In this document: positions 52,530 through 60,670 of the stretch, in pieces
How the letters are laid out: each line of letters opens with the position of its first letter
How positions within the stretch are numbered: position 1 is the stretch's first letter
NCBI RefSeq assembly: GCF_900101505.1
Contig: NZ_FMZI01000006.1
Coordinates: 186,001-250,000, forward strand
Direction: 5' to 3'
DNA length: 64,000 bases
Source: Antarctobacter albus
Lineage (GTDB): Bacteria; Pseudomonadota; Alphaproteobacteria; Rhodobacterales; Rhodobacteraceae
The notes under the pieces: generated by a model
Told to the model about the DNA's origin: nothing
The model's input: the letters and a program-made list of their open reading frames with translations, nothing else
Databases searched by the model: none
Program-made: the position numbers and the translations under genes

Positions 52530-53003
52530 ATGCGACATTTCGATTTTGCCCCGCTCTACCGTGCCACTGTCGGGTTCGACCAGATTGCCGACCTGATGGA
52601 CCGCGTTCTGGCCAGCGACACCGCGCAGCCGGGCTATCCCCCCTACAACATCGAAAAGACCGCCGATGACGCTTACCGCATCTCGATTGCCGTGGCCGGT
52701 TTCGCCGACGAGGACCTGTCGGTCGAGGTGAAGGAACAGGCGCTGGTGGTCTCGGCCCGCAAGGCCGACAACGATGAAGGCAAGTCCTACCTGCATCGCG
52801 GCATCGCGACCCGTGCCTTTGAACGCCGGTTCCACTTGGCCGATCACGTCCGGGTTCAGGGTGCGACGCATGAAAACGGCATGCTGCACATCGACCTGAA
52901 ACGCGAAATTCCCGAGGCCCTGAAACCGCGGCGCATTGCAATCGCCCGGCCGGACGCCCAAATGGTAGAGAAGGACGTCGTTGACGCAGAAGCCGTCAAC
53001 TGA
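52530..53003 (+). CDS. Small heat shock protein, Hsp20/IbpA family
   Basis: A 157-residue small heat shock protein with an alpha-crystallin domain (about 35-130; YNIEKTADDAYRISIAVAGF; FERRFHLADHVRVQGATHENGMLHIDL). It holds unfolding proteins for DnaK. The start MRHFDFAPLYRATVGFDQ, with GGAGG just upstream, matches IbpA-type N-termini. It has its own RpoH-type promoter and a strong terminator. Confidence 0.95.
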   Translation: MRHFDFAPLYRATVGFDQIADLMDRVLASDTAQPGYPPYNIEKTADDAYRISIAVAGFADEDLSVEVKEQALVVSARKADNDEGKSYLHRGIATRAFERRFHLADHVRVQGATHENGMLHIDLKREIPEALKPRRIAIARPDAQMVEKDVVDAEAVN

Positions 53004-53030
53004 TCCCAAGACCCTCGTGTGAGTAGTGCG

Positions 53031-53060
53031 CGCCCCGGACAATTCGTCCGGGGCGTTTTT
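53031..53060 (+). terminator. Intrinsic terminator after hsp20
   Basis: CGCCCCGGAC-AATTC-GTCCGGGGCG is a perfect 10-bp stem followed by TTTTT. It isolates the heat-shock gene from the LysR gene. Confidence 0.93.
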
Positions 53061-53114
53061 CTGCGGGATCACTGCGCTATTGACAAGCGGGCCGCCATCG
53101 CCATGCATTCCTGC

Positions 53115-54017
53115 ATGGATTGGCGCTCTGTCACCTTCGACTGGAACCGCGCACGGGCCTTTCTCGTCACCGCCGAGGAGGGCTCGCTTTCTGCTGCCGC
53201 ACGGGCGCTAGGGATGACCCAGCCGACGCTGGGCCGGCAGGTGACGGCGCTGGAGGAAGAGCTGGGGCTGGTGCTGTTCGAACGGGTCGGGCGCGGCCTT
53301 GTGCTGACCCAGGCAGGCACGCAGCTGATGGGCCACGTCCGCGCGATGGGCGAGGCGGCGGTCGGCGTGTCGCTGGCCGCCTCTGGCCAGGCGCAGGCGG
53401 CTTCGGGTCATGTGGCCGTCACCGCGTCAGAGGTCTACTCCAGTTGGCTGATGCCGCGCATCGCGCGGCGGTTGCGCGACGTGGCGCCGGGGATCACGCT
53501 GGAGGTTGTCGCCTCGAACGAGATCCGCGACCTGCGCCGCCGCGAGGCCGATATCGCCATCCGCAACGCCCGCCCCGAGGAGCCGGACCTGATCGCCAAG
53601 CGGGTGGGCGAGGACGAGGGCACGTTCTACGGTTCCATCGACTACCTGGAGCGGCTGGGCCCGATCACCGATCCCGCCGACCTCGCCCGCGCGGAGTTCA
53701 TCGGCTTTGCCGACAACACCCAGTTCATGGAAGCGCTGCAGAAACGCGGCATCCCGGTGACACCGGCACAGTTCCCGGTCCTGACCTCTTCGCACACGGT
53801 GCATTGGGAAATGGCGCGCATGGGCGTGGGGCTGGGCACCGTCCCCTGCGGGTTGGGCGACGCCGCGCCGGAGATGCGTCGCGTCCTGCCTGACGTGACC
53901 TTTCGCTTTCCGATCTGGCTGGTCGCGCACCGCGAGTTGCGGACCAGCCCGCGCGTGCGCATCGTCTGGGACCTGCTGGCAGAAGCCCTGCCGGAGTTGC
54001 TGTCCCATCCGGAGTGA
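53115..54017 (+). CDS. LysR family transcriptional regulator
   Basis: A 300-residue LysR regulator with an N-terminal winged helix-turn-helix (FLVTAEEGSLSAAARALGMTQPTLGRQVTALEEELGLVLFERVGRG) and a C-terminal substrate-binding domain. The start MDWRSVTFDWNRARAF is chosen for the normal family length; an in-frame ATG at 53103 is possible. LysR genes often control a divergent neighbour, but the next gene here is hsp20 on the same strand, so its target is unclear. Confidence 0.9.
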   Translation: MDWRSVTFDWNRARAFLVTAEEGSLSAAARALGMTQPTLGRQVTALEEELGLVLFERVGRGLVLTQAGTQLMGHVRAMGEAAVGVSLAASGQAQAASGHVAVTASEVYSSWLMPRIARRLRDVAPGITLEVVASNEIRDLRRREADIAIRNARPEEPDLIAKRVGEDEGTFYGSIDYLERLGPITDPADLARAEFIGFADNTQFMEALQKRGIPVTPAQFPVLTSSHTVHWEMARMGVGLGTVPCGLGDAAPEMRRVLPDVTFRFPIWLVAHRELRTSPRVRIVWDLLAEALPELLSHPE

Positions 54018-54090
54018 GGGGGCGTTGCCCCCCGTCCCTTCGGTCCTCCCCCCAGGGGTATTTTTGCCAAGAAGAAACAGGGGCGGGGTG
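54018..54090 (+). repeat. Dispersed intergenic repeat, copy D
   Basis: GGGGGCG-TT-GCCCCC and a CCCTTCGG hairpin lead into GGTATTTTTGCCAAGAAGAA (54057-54076). The core equals that of copy B. It fills the gap between the convergent LysR and GMC genes. Confidence 0.7.
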
Positions 54091-54104
54091 GGTTGCCCCG
54101 GCGC

Positions 54105-55262
54105 TCAGTCCAGCAGGATGTCGGCGGCGCGTTCGCCGATGATGACCGTGGGCGCCATGGTGTTGCCGGTGGTCACGCGTGGCATGATCGAGGCATCGGC
54201 GATGCTCAGCCCCTCGACCCCGTAGACAGACAGGTTGGCGTCGACCAAGGACATCTCGTCGGTGCCCATCTTGCAGGTGCAGCTTTTGTGGAAACAGGTG
54301 CCGGCGGCATTTTTCGCGAAGTCCTGCATCTCGGCGGGTGAAAGCGCGCCGGGCATGACCTCGCGTTTGACAAACTCTCTCATCGTATCGGAATTGCCGA
54401 TCTCGCGGCAGAGCTCGATGCAGCGGACCACCGCCGTGAGATCGTCGGGATGCGACAGGAACTGCGCGTCCTCCCTGGCCTGGGCCATCGGGTCGTTCGA
54501 CGTGAGGTAGACGCGGCCCCGGCTTTTGGGGGGACAAGGCCGGGCGACAGGGTCCATGCCTTGGCGGGGGGCATAGGACGGGCCTGTGACCTCGGTGGCG
54601 TAGGGCACCTCGATCTGGAAGGGCTGCATGTCCGGGCTGTCGAGCGCGCTGTCGCTCTTCCAGAAGAAGGTGGCCCCGGCCAGAGAGTTCCGGGGCGGCA
54701 GCGGCTCGTTGTATTCCCAGATGCAGCCCGCCAGCAGGACGTGATCCTGGAAGTTTTGGCCGACGCCGGGCAGGTCGACCGTGACCGGCACGCCGATCCG
54801 GTCGAGTTCTGCCTTGGGGCCGATGCCCGAAAGCACCAGCATCTTGGGCGTGTTGATCGCACCCGCAGCAAGGATCACGCGGGGCGCGCGGGCCGATTTC
54901 ATCTGTACGTCCTGGACGAAGTTCACACCCTTGCAGGTCGTGCCCTCCATGATCAATGTCGTCGCCTCGGTCCCGGTCAGCAGCGTGACATTGCCCTGTT
55001 TCAGCACCGGGTAGAGATAGCTTTGCGGGATATTCACCCGCCGGCCCGCGACGGTGGCGCCGCCGGAACCGGAACCGACGACGATGTAGGCATAGCTGTC
55101 TCGCAGGTTCTGCGCGTTGTAAAGCTGGGTGATCGCGGCATCGCCGCCCTCTTGCGCCATCGCGCACACCGCGCTCAGCGAGGCCCCGGTGGCAAGGGCC
55201 AGTTGCATGAAACGGCGGCGGCCGATCCGGCCACGATAGAGCGTGGCTTCGAGCGCGTTCAA
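54105..55262 (-). pseudogene. GMC oxidoreductase with large in-frame internal deletion (probably inactive)
   Basis: A 385-residue relative of GMC flavoenzymes (choline/alcohol dehydrogenases, normally about 530-560 residues). A Tat signal is present (R16-R17-F18 in GRRRFMQLALA). The FAD-binding GSGSGG is at 63-68, but the sequence then jumps at about residue 75 to the middle of the fold (VNIPQSYLYPVLK). Some 150-190 residues that normally hold the rest of the FAD site and the GGSSSIN-type first signature are missing. The later parts are intact: GAINTPKMLVLSGIG, the FHKSCTCKMGTD active-site region, and DASIMPRVTTGNTMAPT with its Asn. The reading frame is open, so the deletion was in frame. Either a pseudogene or a radically shortened enzyme. 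Confidence 0.7.
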
Positions 55263-55481
55263 GATGTTACCCGCTGCGACCGGGTTGGACCCCTATGGAA
55301 CATGTGCTTCCCTCCCGAAGATGCCGGTTTCCGGCGCTCAGATGCATTATCTTGCGTCATTGCCCTTGGGTTTGCGGGAGAGGTGGCAAAAGCCAAGGCT
55401 TCTCTGAACCCATATGCGCCAAAATTCTGCACGGAGTTTCGAACTGGAAGACCGGCAGGGAAACCCCGCCCTACGCATGTG

Positions 55482-55510
55482 AAAACGCCCCGCGGTCTCC
55501 CGCAGGGCGT
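55482..55510 (-). terminator. Terminator after the phytase-esterase-like gene
   Basis: On the reverse strand ACGCCC-T-GCGG pairs with CCGC-G-GGGCGT around GAGA, then TTTTC. This terminates the gene ending at 55535. The rest of the 272-base gap to the GMC gene shows only a short GGCAGGGAAACCCCGCC hairpin. Confidence 0.8.
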
Positions 55511-55534
55511 TCGTGTTCCGGAAAGCCGGTGCCC

Positions 55535-57703
55535 TCAGAGCTTGAACATCCAGAAGAAGGTTTCGCCCGAGCTGTCGTCCACGCCGTCGTTGTCCGTCGA
55601 GACCCAGACCGTGCCGTCCGGGAAAATCGCCAGCCCCTCGACCTTGTCCACGATATAGCCGCCGTAGCTGGCGAGATCGGGGATCAGGTCGCGGACTTCT
55701 TCCTTGGTCACGACGGGCAAGTCGCCGCCCAGCGCGGCGGGTTGCATGTCGGCCATCGGGATGCGGTAGATCTTTTTCGTGACGGCATTGGCACCGATCT
55801 GGTTGTCACGCTCGATGACATACATGAAGTCGCCATGCGCCACGATCTCGGACAGGCCGACCCAGCCCTTGGCCGGCTCGGCCTTGGGGTAGAGCACGGC
55901 GCCCCATTCCTGGGTCTCGATGTTGTAGGAGACCAGTTTGACGTGGTTCTTGGGATCGTCCTTCCATTCACGCTGAACCGCCATCCAGAGCGTGTCGCCG
56001 ACGCGGGTGATGCCCTCGAAGCCAAAGCGCTTTTCGACGGCGGTCAGCGCGGCGGGGATCATGATCTCGGCCGAGTTGGTCTTGATCAGACCGTCGGCGG
56101 TGACGTGGTAAATCGCATGCGGGATGCCGCGTTCGGTCCGGCCTTCGGAGGCAACCCAGAAACCGCCATGGCCATCCAGCGTGATACCTTCAAGGTCCAG
56201 CTTTTGCGCGGCGTCGCCATTGGCGCGATGCACGCGGATCACGTCAACGATGCGCGCCGGGGTCTGCGTGGTGTCGATCTTGAAGATCGAGGGCTGGAAG
56301 CCGTAGAAGCTGTCGTTCACCGCCCAGACGATGCCGTCCGCATCCGCCACCATGCCCGAGATCGCGCCCCAGCCGATCAGCTGCTCTGCGCCTTCGGAAG
56401 TCAGCGTCGGGTACATCGCTTCGGCGTCCTGGTACTGGAAGATCATGACATGCGCACGCACGCCGCCGTCTTCGATCAGGTCTTCCTCGTTGGCCGAGAT
56501 CAGCAGGTTGCGGGACGGGATGGCGACATAACCCTCCGGGCCGATGCCCGAAGGCAGGATCTGTTTCAGAACCGGGTTGGCGAGGTCGGTGACGTCGTAG
56601 ACACCCACGGCAGAGCCGCGCTCGGAACCGACAAAGACCATCGGCGTGCCGTCGAAAACGGCGGTTTCGATCGACTCGGGCTCGACGCCCTTGGCGTCGG
56701 ACCGCTTGTCCGGGTAGTGGCCGATCTGAATCAGCGCGTGTTCGAAAGAAACACCGGATTCATAGACCACGTCGCCGGTTTTCGAGAAGATGGTCCAGCC
56801 GCGCGACCCGCCATCCATGTCGCCTTCGTTGGCGATCGCGAAATGATCGCTGTCGATCCACTTGACGGCGTCGGGCTCACGCTTGCGGCGCTTCTGCGAC
56901 TTGTCGAAGTCGAGCGAGCCGCGCTCGTCCAGCGTGTCGATCCTGTCCAGATCGACGGCACCGGCGGAGAAATGGTTGATGATGGACCCATCGGCGCCCA
57001 CGATCACGAGATAGTTGTTTTCCTGCAGCGTGACGATGGTCTCGCCGAGGTCATTGATGTCGACAAACTCGGGCTCGGGGTCTTCGGGGGCAATGTCGGC
57101 AAGGCCCGTCATCTCGACCCTGACCAGGTCATCACAGGAGAGTGCAGCGCCCTTGATCTCGCCAATCACCAGGAAACCGGCAGGCAGCTGGCCGACGCGG
57201 CCATCGCCCAGGTCCTCGTCCCGCTCGTTCTCGATCGCGATGGAGATGCGGGTGCCATCCTTGGACACCGCAACGGAATCCGGCTGGCCGCCGAGGTCGC
57301 AGGTGGCGGTGATGTCACCGGAGATGACGTCGATGATCGCCAGGTGACCCGAGGGATCGGTGAAGCTGGCCGAGGTGTTCACGCCGACGAAGGCCGTGCT
57401 GCCCACGATGCCGACGGCGGTCGGCTCACCGTCCAGCGCCACGTTGCCCAGCGGAGCCGGGTTGGCGGGATCGGTGATATCGACGCGACCGATCACGCCC
57501 AGCGGGCTGTCGGTATAGACCAGCGTCATGCCATCTGCGGTGGCGGCGATGATCTCTGCCGAAGACGTGCGGGCAAGGTCTTCGCCATCGGCCATGTTCA
57601 GGTAGGTGCCGAACGAGGCGATGCGGTTGAAATTCATGTCTGCCGTGGCGGCGCTGGCGGCAAGGGCCAGAACGCTCGTCAGGCAAAGGGCGCGGAAATG
57701 CAT
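55535..57703 (-). CDS. Secreted esterase-like activity of phytase family protein
   Basis: A 722-residue exported beta-propeller-type protein. The signal peptide is MHFRALCLTSVLALAASAATA. The middle carries repeated blade motifs (GEPTAVGIVGSTAFVGVNTSA; GQPDSVAVSKDGTRISIAIENE) and the C-terminal half is the phytase/esterase-like domain (LDLEGITLDGHGGFWVASEGRTERGIPHAIYHV; FGFEGITRVGDTLWMAVQREWKDDP; YIVDKVEGLAIFPDGTVWVSTDNDG). It is probably a periplasmic phosphoesterase, possibly for phytate or other organic phosphate. A triple Pho-box-like array 45 bases upstream suggests induction under phosphate limitation. Confidence 0.85.
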   Translation of the reverse strand: MHFRALCLTSVLALAASAATADMNFNRIASFGTYLNMADGEDLARTSSAEIIAATADGMTLVYTDSPLGVIGRVDITDPANPAPLGNVALDGEPTAVGIVGSTAFVGVNTSASFTDPSGHLAIIDVISGDITATCDLGGQPDSVAVSKDGTRISIAIENERDEDLGDGRVGQLPAGFLVIGEIKGAALSCDDLVRVEMTGLADIAPEDPEPEFVDINDLGETIVTLQENNYLVIVGADGSIINHFSAGAVDLDRIDTLDERGSLDFDKSQKRRKREPDAVKWIDSDHFAIANEGDMDGGSRGWTIFSKTGDVVYESGVSFEHALIQIGHYPDKRSDAKGVEPESIETAVFDGTPMVFVGSERGSAVGVYDVTDLANPVLKQILPSGIGPEGYVAIPSRNLLISANEEDLIEDGGVRAHVMIFQYQDAEAMYPTLTSEGAEQLIGWGAISGMVADADGIVWAVNDSFYGFQPSIFKIDTTQTPARIVDVIRVHRANGDAAQKLDLEGITLDGHGGFWVASEGRTERGIPHAIYHVTADGLIKTNSAEIMIPAALTAVEKRFGFEGITRVGDTLWMAVQREWKDDPKNHVKLVSYNIETQEWGAVLYPKAEPAKGWVGLSEIVAHGDFMYVIERDNQIGANAVTKKIYRIPMADMQPAALGGDLPVVTKEEVRDLIPDLASYGGYIVDKVEGLAIFPDGTVWVSTDNDGVDDSSGETFFWMFKL

Positions 57704-57747
57704 GGAGTCCCCCTGTTGATTGGTACCGGGGGCATAGGCGCCAAGAG

Positions 57748-57776
57748 GTAACAGGTGCGTGACGGTTTGGTGACGG
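57748..57776 (-). promoter_or_regulatory. Triple Pho-box-like PhoB site upstream of the phytase-esterase gene
   Basis: On the reverse strand three 7-base repeats follow at exact 11-base spacing: CCGTCAC (57776-57770), CCGTCAC (57765-57759) and CTGTTAC (57754-57748). This fits the Pho-box arrangement (CTGTCAT-N4-CTGTCAT). A CTATGC lies ten bases after the last repeat as a possible -10 box. The ATG is 45 bases downstream. The spacing is a direct observation; PhoB binding is inferred. Confidence 0.75.
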
Positions 57777-57859
57777 AAAGATCATATGTCACCGGAGCAG
57801 GGATACCCCCGCGACAGGCACGGGGGCACGGAGGTCCCGGCGCAGGGCCGGGACGGGTT

Positions 57860-59926
57860 TCACTGTTGCAGGCTTTGCGCCAGGCGCATCAGCGTGATCG
57901 CCCCTTGCCGGTAGCCAAAGGCATCCTCGCCACGCGCGCCCTGCGCCAGCGCGATGGCGTCGCCCATGCTCCAGTCACCGATCAGGTCGGATCCGCGGAG
58001 GATCTGGCCGAACCCGGCGATGGCAAGCGCCCAGTCCGCCTCTGCCAGCGGCGCGGCATCGGCCATGATCGGTGTTTCGATCAGCTTGCTGGTGTCCTCG
58101 CCGGGCGCCTTGTAGCGCAGACGCAGGAAGCCCAGTTCGCCCGTATCATCCGCGACAGGCGCCGCATCCCCCGCCGCGTAGCGCAGCGGATCGGTCATGC
58201 GTGCCGGCGACCCGACCGGGGTGATCGCATAAAGCGCCGTCACCTGGTGGCCGGCGCCGATTTCGCCCGCGTCCACCTTGTCGTTGTTGAAATCTTCGCG
58301 TTTCAGTGCACGGGTCTCGTAGCCGATCAGGCGGTACTCGGCGACCAGCGCCGGGTTCCATTCGACCTGGATCTTGACGTCATCGGCGATCGGCACCAGC
58401 GCGCCGGTCAGCTGGTCCACCAGCACTTTCTGCGCCTCGGCCAGCGTATCGATATAGGAGGCGATGCCGTTGCCGGTCTGCGCCAGCGCCTGCATCGTCG
58501 CATCGTCCAGGTTGCCGCGGCCAAAGCCCAGCACCGATAGGTAGGTGCCCTCGTCGCGCTTGTCGGCGATGAAGTCCTTGAGGTCATCGGGATCGCTGAT
58601 GCCGACGTTGAAATCGCCATCCGTGGCCAGGATCACCCGGCTGATCGCATCCTCATCGCCATCACGTGCCATCTGCGCGGCGGTGGCATAGGCCTGTTGC
58701 AGCCCCGCCTGCCCGGCGGTGCTGCCGCCCGCGTGCAGCGTGTCCAGCGCGGCCAGGATCGTCTCGCGCTCTGTCGCCTTGGTGGGTTCCAGCGCAAGGC
58801 CGGCACTGCCCGCGTAGGTGACGATGGCGATGGTGTCATTCTCGCCCAACTGGCCCAGCATCAGGCGAAAGCTCTGCTTGAGCAGCGGCAGCTTGTCGGC
58901 GCTGTTCATCGAACCGGAGGTGTCCACCAGGAACACCAGGTTCATCGGCGGCCGCGCCTCGGGCAGGATGCCTTGCAACCCGATGTGGACGATCTGCGTA
59001 CCTTCGACCCAGGGACTGTTGCTGACACCCACATGGGTCGCAAAGGGCGCATCCCCCTCGGGGGCCGGGTAATCGTAGGAGAAATAGTTGACCATCTCCT
59101 CGATCCGCACCGCGTCCTTCGGCGGCAGCTGCCCCCGGTTCAGCGCATTTCGAATGAAGGCCCAAGAGGCCGTGTCGACGTCGATCGAGAAGGTCGAGAC
59201 CGGCGATTCCGCCGTGACCTTGATCGGGTTGTCATCGGCCTCGGGGAAGGCCTCGGTATTCGGCTCGGGCTGTACGATCACCGGGTCCGGCAGCGGCGCG
59301 GGCGCGCTGTGCTTGAGGTTGAGCACCCCGGTTTCCAGGCTGATCCCACCCCCCGCCCCGGGCGAGGCAGGGGCGACGGTCCGGTTTCGCGCGGCGCCTG
59401 CGGGCGGTGCCGGAGGTTGCGGCGACGGGTCCGCCATCGGGCGGCCTTGGTTGACCGGACCGGACTGACGCACCGAGGGATCGAACTTTCGGCTGGTCGA
59501 GACGACCGGCGCATCGCGGGTCAAGACGTCCGCGGCCTCCGGAACCTCCTCGACCACCGGGGCAGGATCGGCCACGGGGGCGCTCTCGAGCACGGTCCGC
59601 GCACCCTCGCCCGGAATGAAGATATCCGGTTCCGGCGGCTGGCTGTCGCGCAGGACGGGGATCAGGGCCACCATCGCAACGGCGGCAATGGCGGTGGTGG
59701 CGGTCAGAAATCCACGGTTCGAAATATTGGCAAGCATCTGTCTGGCTCCTCTGAAAACGCCCCCCTCTCGGGTGGGTTCAGAGGTCTGACGCGCCAGCGC
59801 ATCGCTTTCTTGGACACGGTCGAAGTTTTTCATCGCCAGGGCAATCGCCTCGGCACGCTTGTCGGGGTCGGCCCTGGGCAGGGCCGCGTCGAATGCGCGT
59901 TTCAGATCGTCCAGATCGTCGCTCAT
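57860..59926 (-). CDS. Transmembrane VWA-domain protein, YfbK-like, partner of the ECF sigma factor
   Basis: A 688-residue protein. Residues 1-70 are cytoplasmic and charged (DDLDDLKRAFDAALPRADPD), residues about 73-92 form one transmembrane helix, and a Pro/Ala-rich stretch (95-230) leads to a YfbK-type N-domain (STFSIDVDTASWAFIRNALN), a VWA domain with metal-adhesion motif DTSGSM (335-340) and a C-terminal DUF3520 domain. The start codon overlaps the sigma-factor stop (ATGA). The topology, with its cytoplasmic tail coupled to a sigma gene, is that of a membrane anti-sigma sensor. Confidence 0.87.
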   Translation of the reverse strand: MSDDLDDLKRAFDAALPRADPDKRAEAIALAMKNFDRVQESDALARQTSEPTREGGVFRGARQMLANISNRGFLTATTAIAAVAMVALIPVLRDSQPPEPDIFIPGEGARTVLESAPVADPAPVVEEVPEAADVLTRDAPVVSTSRKFDPSVRQSGPVNQGRPMADPSPQPPAPPAGAARNRTVAPASPGAGGGISLETGVLNLKHSAPAPLPDPVIVQPEPNTEAFPEADDNPIKVTAESPVSTFSIDVDTASWAFIRNALNRGQLPPKDAVRIEEMVNYFSYDYPAPEGDAPFATHVGVSNSPWVEGTQIVHIGLQGILPEARPPMNLVFLVDTSGSMNSADKLPLLKQSFRLMLGQLGENDTIAIVTYAGSAGLALEPTKATERETILAALDTLHAGGSTAGQAGLQQAYATAAQMARDGDEDAISRVILATDGDFNVGISDPDDLKDFIADKRDEGTYLSVLGFGRGNLDDATMQALAQTGNGIASYIDTLAEAQKVLVDQLTGALVPIADDVKIQVEWNPALVAEYRLIGYETRALKREDFNNDKVDAGEIGAGHQVTALYAITPVGSPARMTDPLRYAAGDAAPVADDTGELGFLRLRYKAPGEDTSKLIETPIMADAAPLAEADWALAIAGFGQILRGSDLIGDWSMGDAIALAQGARGEDAFGYRQGAITLMRLAQSLQQ

Positions 59927-60459
59927 GCCTCGGCCTCCTGCATCGCCTTCAGTTTCTTCTTGGCCTCCGAGACCCGCCAACTGACGGTGCCCTCGGAAAC
60001 CTCGAGGATCTGCGCCGCTTCCTTGTGGGTCACCCCGTCCAGAACCAGCGCAAGGGTTTCGCGCAGATCGACCGCAAGGCCCGACATGGCCTGCATCAGC
60101 CAATCCACGCGCTCTGCCGTCTCGGCCATCTCGGCCTGGCGCGCCAGTTCCCAGTCGCCCCAGCCATCGGCGGCCCGGGCGCGTGTGGCAGCGCGTCGGA
60201 ACCTGTCCCGGGCGGCGTTCACCGTGATGCGATAAAGCCAGGTCGTCAGCTTCGCCTCGCCCCGAAAACTCTGCAGCTTGGTGGGCAGGGCCGCGCAGAG
60301 ATCCTGCGCCAGGTCCTCGGCCTCGGTCCGGCTGCCGGAGAGTTTCACCGCGTAGCCATAGACCCGGTCGTAGACCCGTTCGACCAGCAGCGCAAAGGCC
60401 TGCCGGTCACCATCTGCCGCCGCTCGGGCAAGGGATTCGTCGCTGACATCCATGCGCAT
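59923..60459 (-). CDS. ECF-type RNA polymerase sigma factor
   Basis: A 178-residue sigma70-family ECF factor. Region 2 is DRQAFALLVERVYDRVYGYAVKLSGSRTEAEDLAQDLCAALPT with the -10-binding helix, and region 4 is LRETLALVLDGVTHKEAAQILEVSEGTVSWRVSEAKKKL with the -35-recognition helix-turn-helix. The ATG at 60459 is preferred over the TTG at 60489, which would add ten unrelated residues; MDVSD (60453) is also possible. The stop overlaps the VWA gene start, so sigma and sensor are made together. No promoter for self-regulation could be assigned. Confidence 0.9.
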   Translation of the reverse strand: MRMDVSDESLARAAADGDRQAFALLVERVYDRVYGYAVKLSGSRTEAEDLAQDLCAALPTKLQSFRGEAKLTTWLYRITVNAARDRFRRAATRARAADGWGDWELARQAEMAETAERVDWLMQAMSGLAVDLRETLALVLDGVTHKEAAQILEVSEGTVSWRVSEAKKKLKAMQEAEA

Positions 60460-60543
60460 CACATGAGTGAGACGCAGGACGCGGCGCAATCCTTGGATAC
60501 CTTACCCAAAATTTTTTAGCGTCGCACCCGGCGGGGATCCAGA

Positions 60544-60650
60544 CAAGGGGGCGCTGCCCCCTCGCCTTTCAGGCTCACCCCCGGAGGTATTTGGACCAAG
60601 AAGAAACACAGGCGAGTCCTGCGCGCTTCTTCTTGGTCCAAATACCCCAA
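60544..60650. repeat. Dispersed intergenic repeat, copies E1 and E2 as an inverted pair
   Basis: GGTATTTGGACCAAGAAGAA (60586-60605) is followed after 21 bases by its exact complement (60627-60646): a perfect 20-bp inverted repeat. A GGGGGC-GCT-GCCCCC hairpin stands before it. It lies after the end of the alpha/beta hydrolase gene and upstream of the sigma gene. A transcript in either direction would fold into a long hairpin. Confidence 0.75.
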
Positions 60651-60670
60651 AACCCGCATATCAGCTGGCG

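Noticed and set aside
55295-57751. Long forward reading frame (818 codons) opposite the phytase-esterase-like gene
   Set aside because: The reverse strand encodes a complete secreted protein with a signal peptide, Pho box and terminator. The forward frame has only His/Asp/Gly/Arg-rich composition without a known fold.
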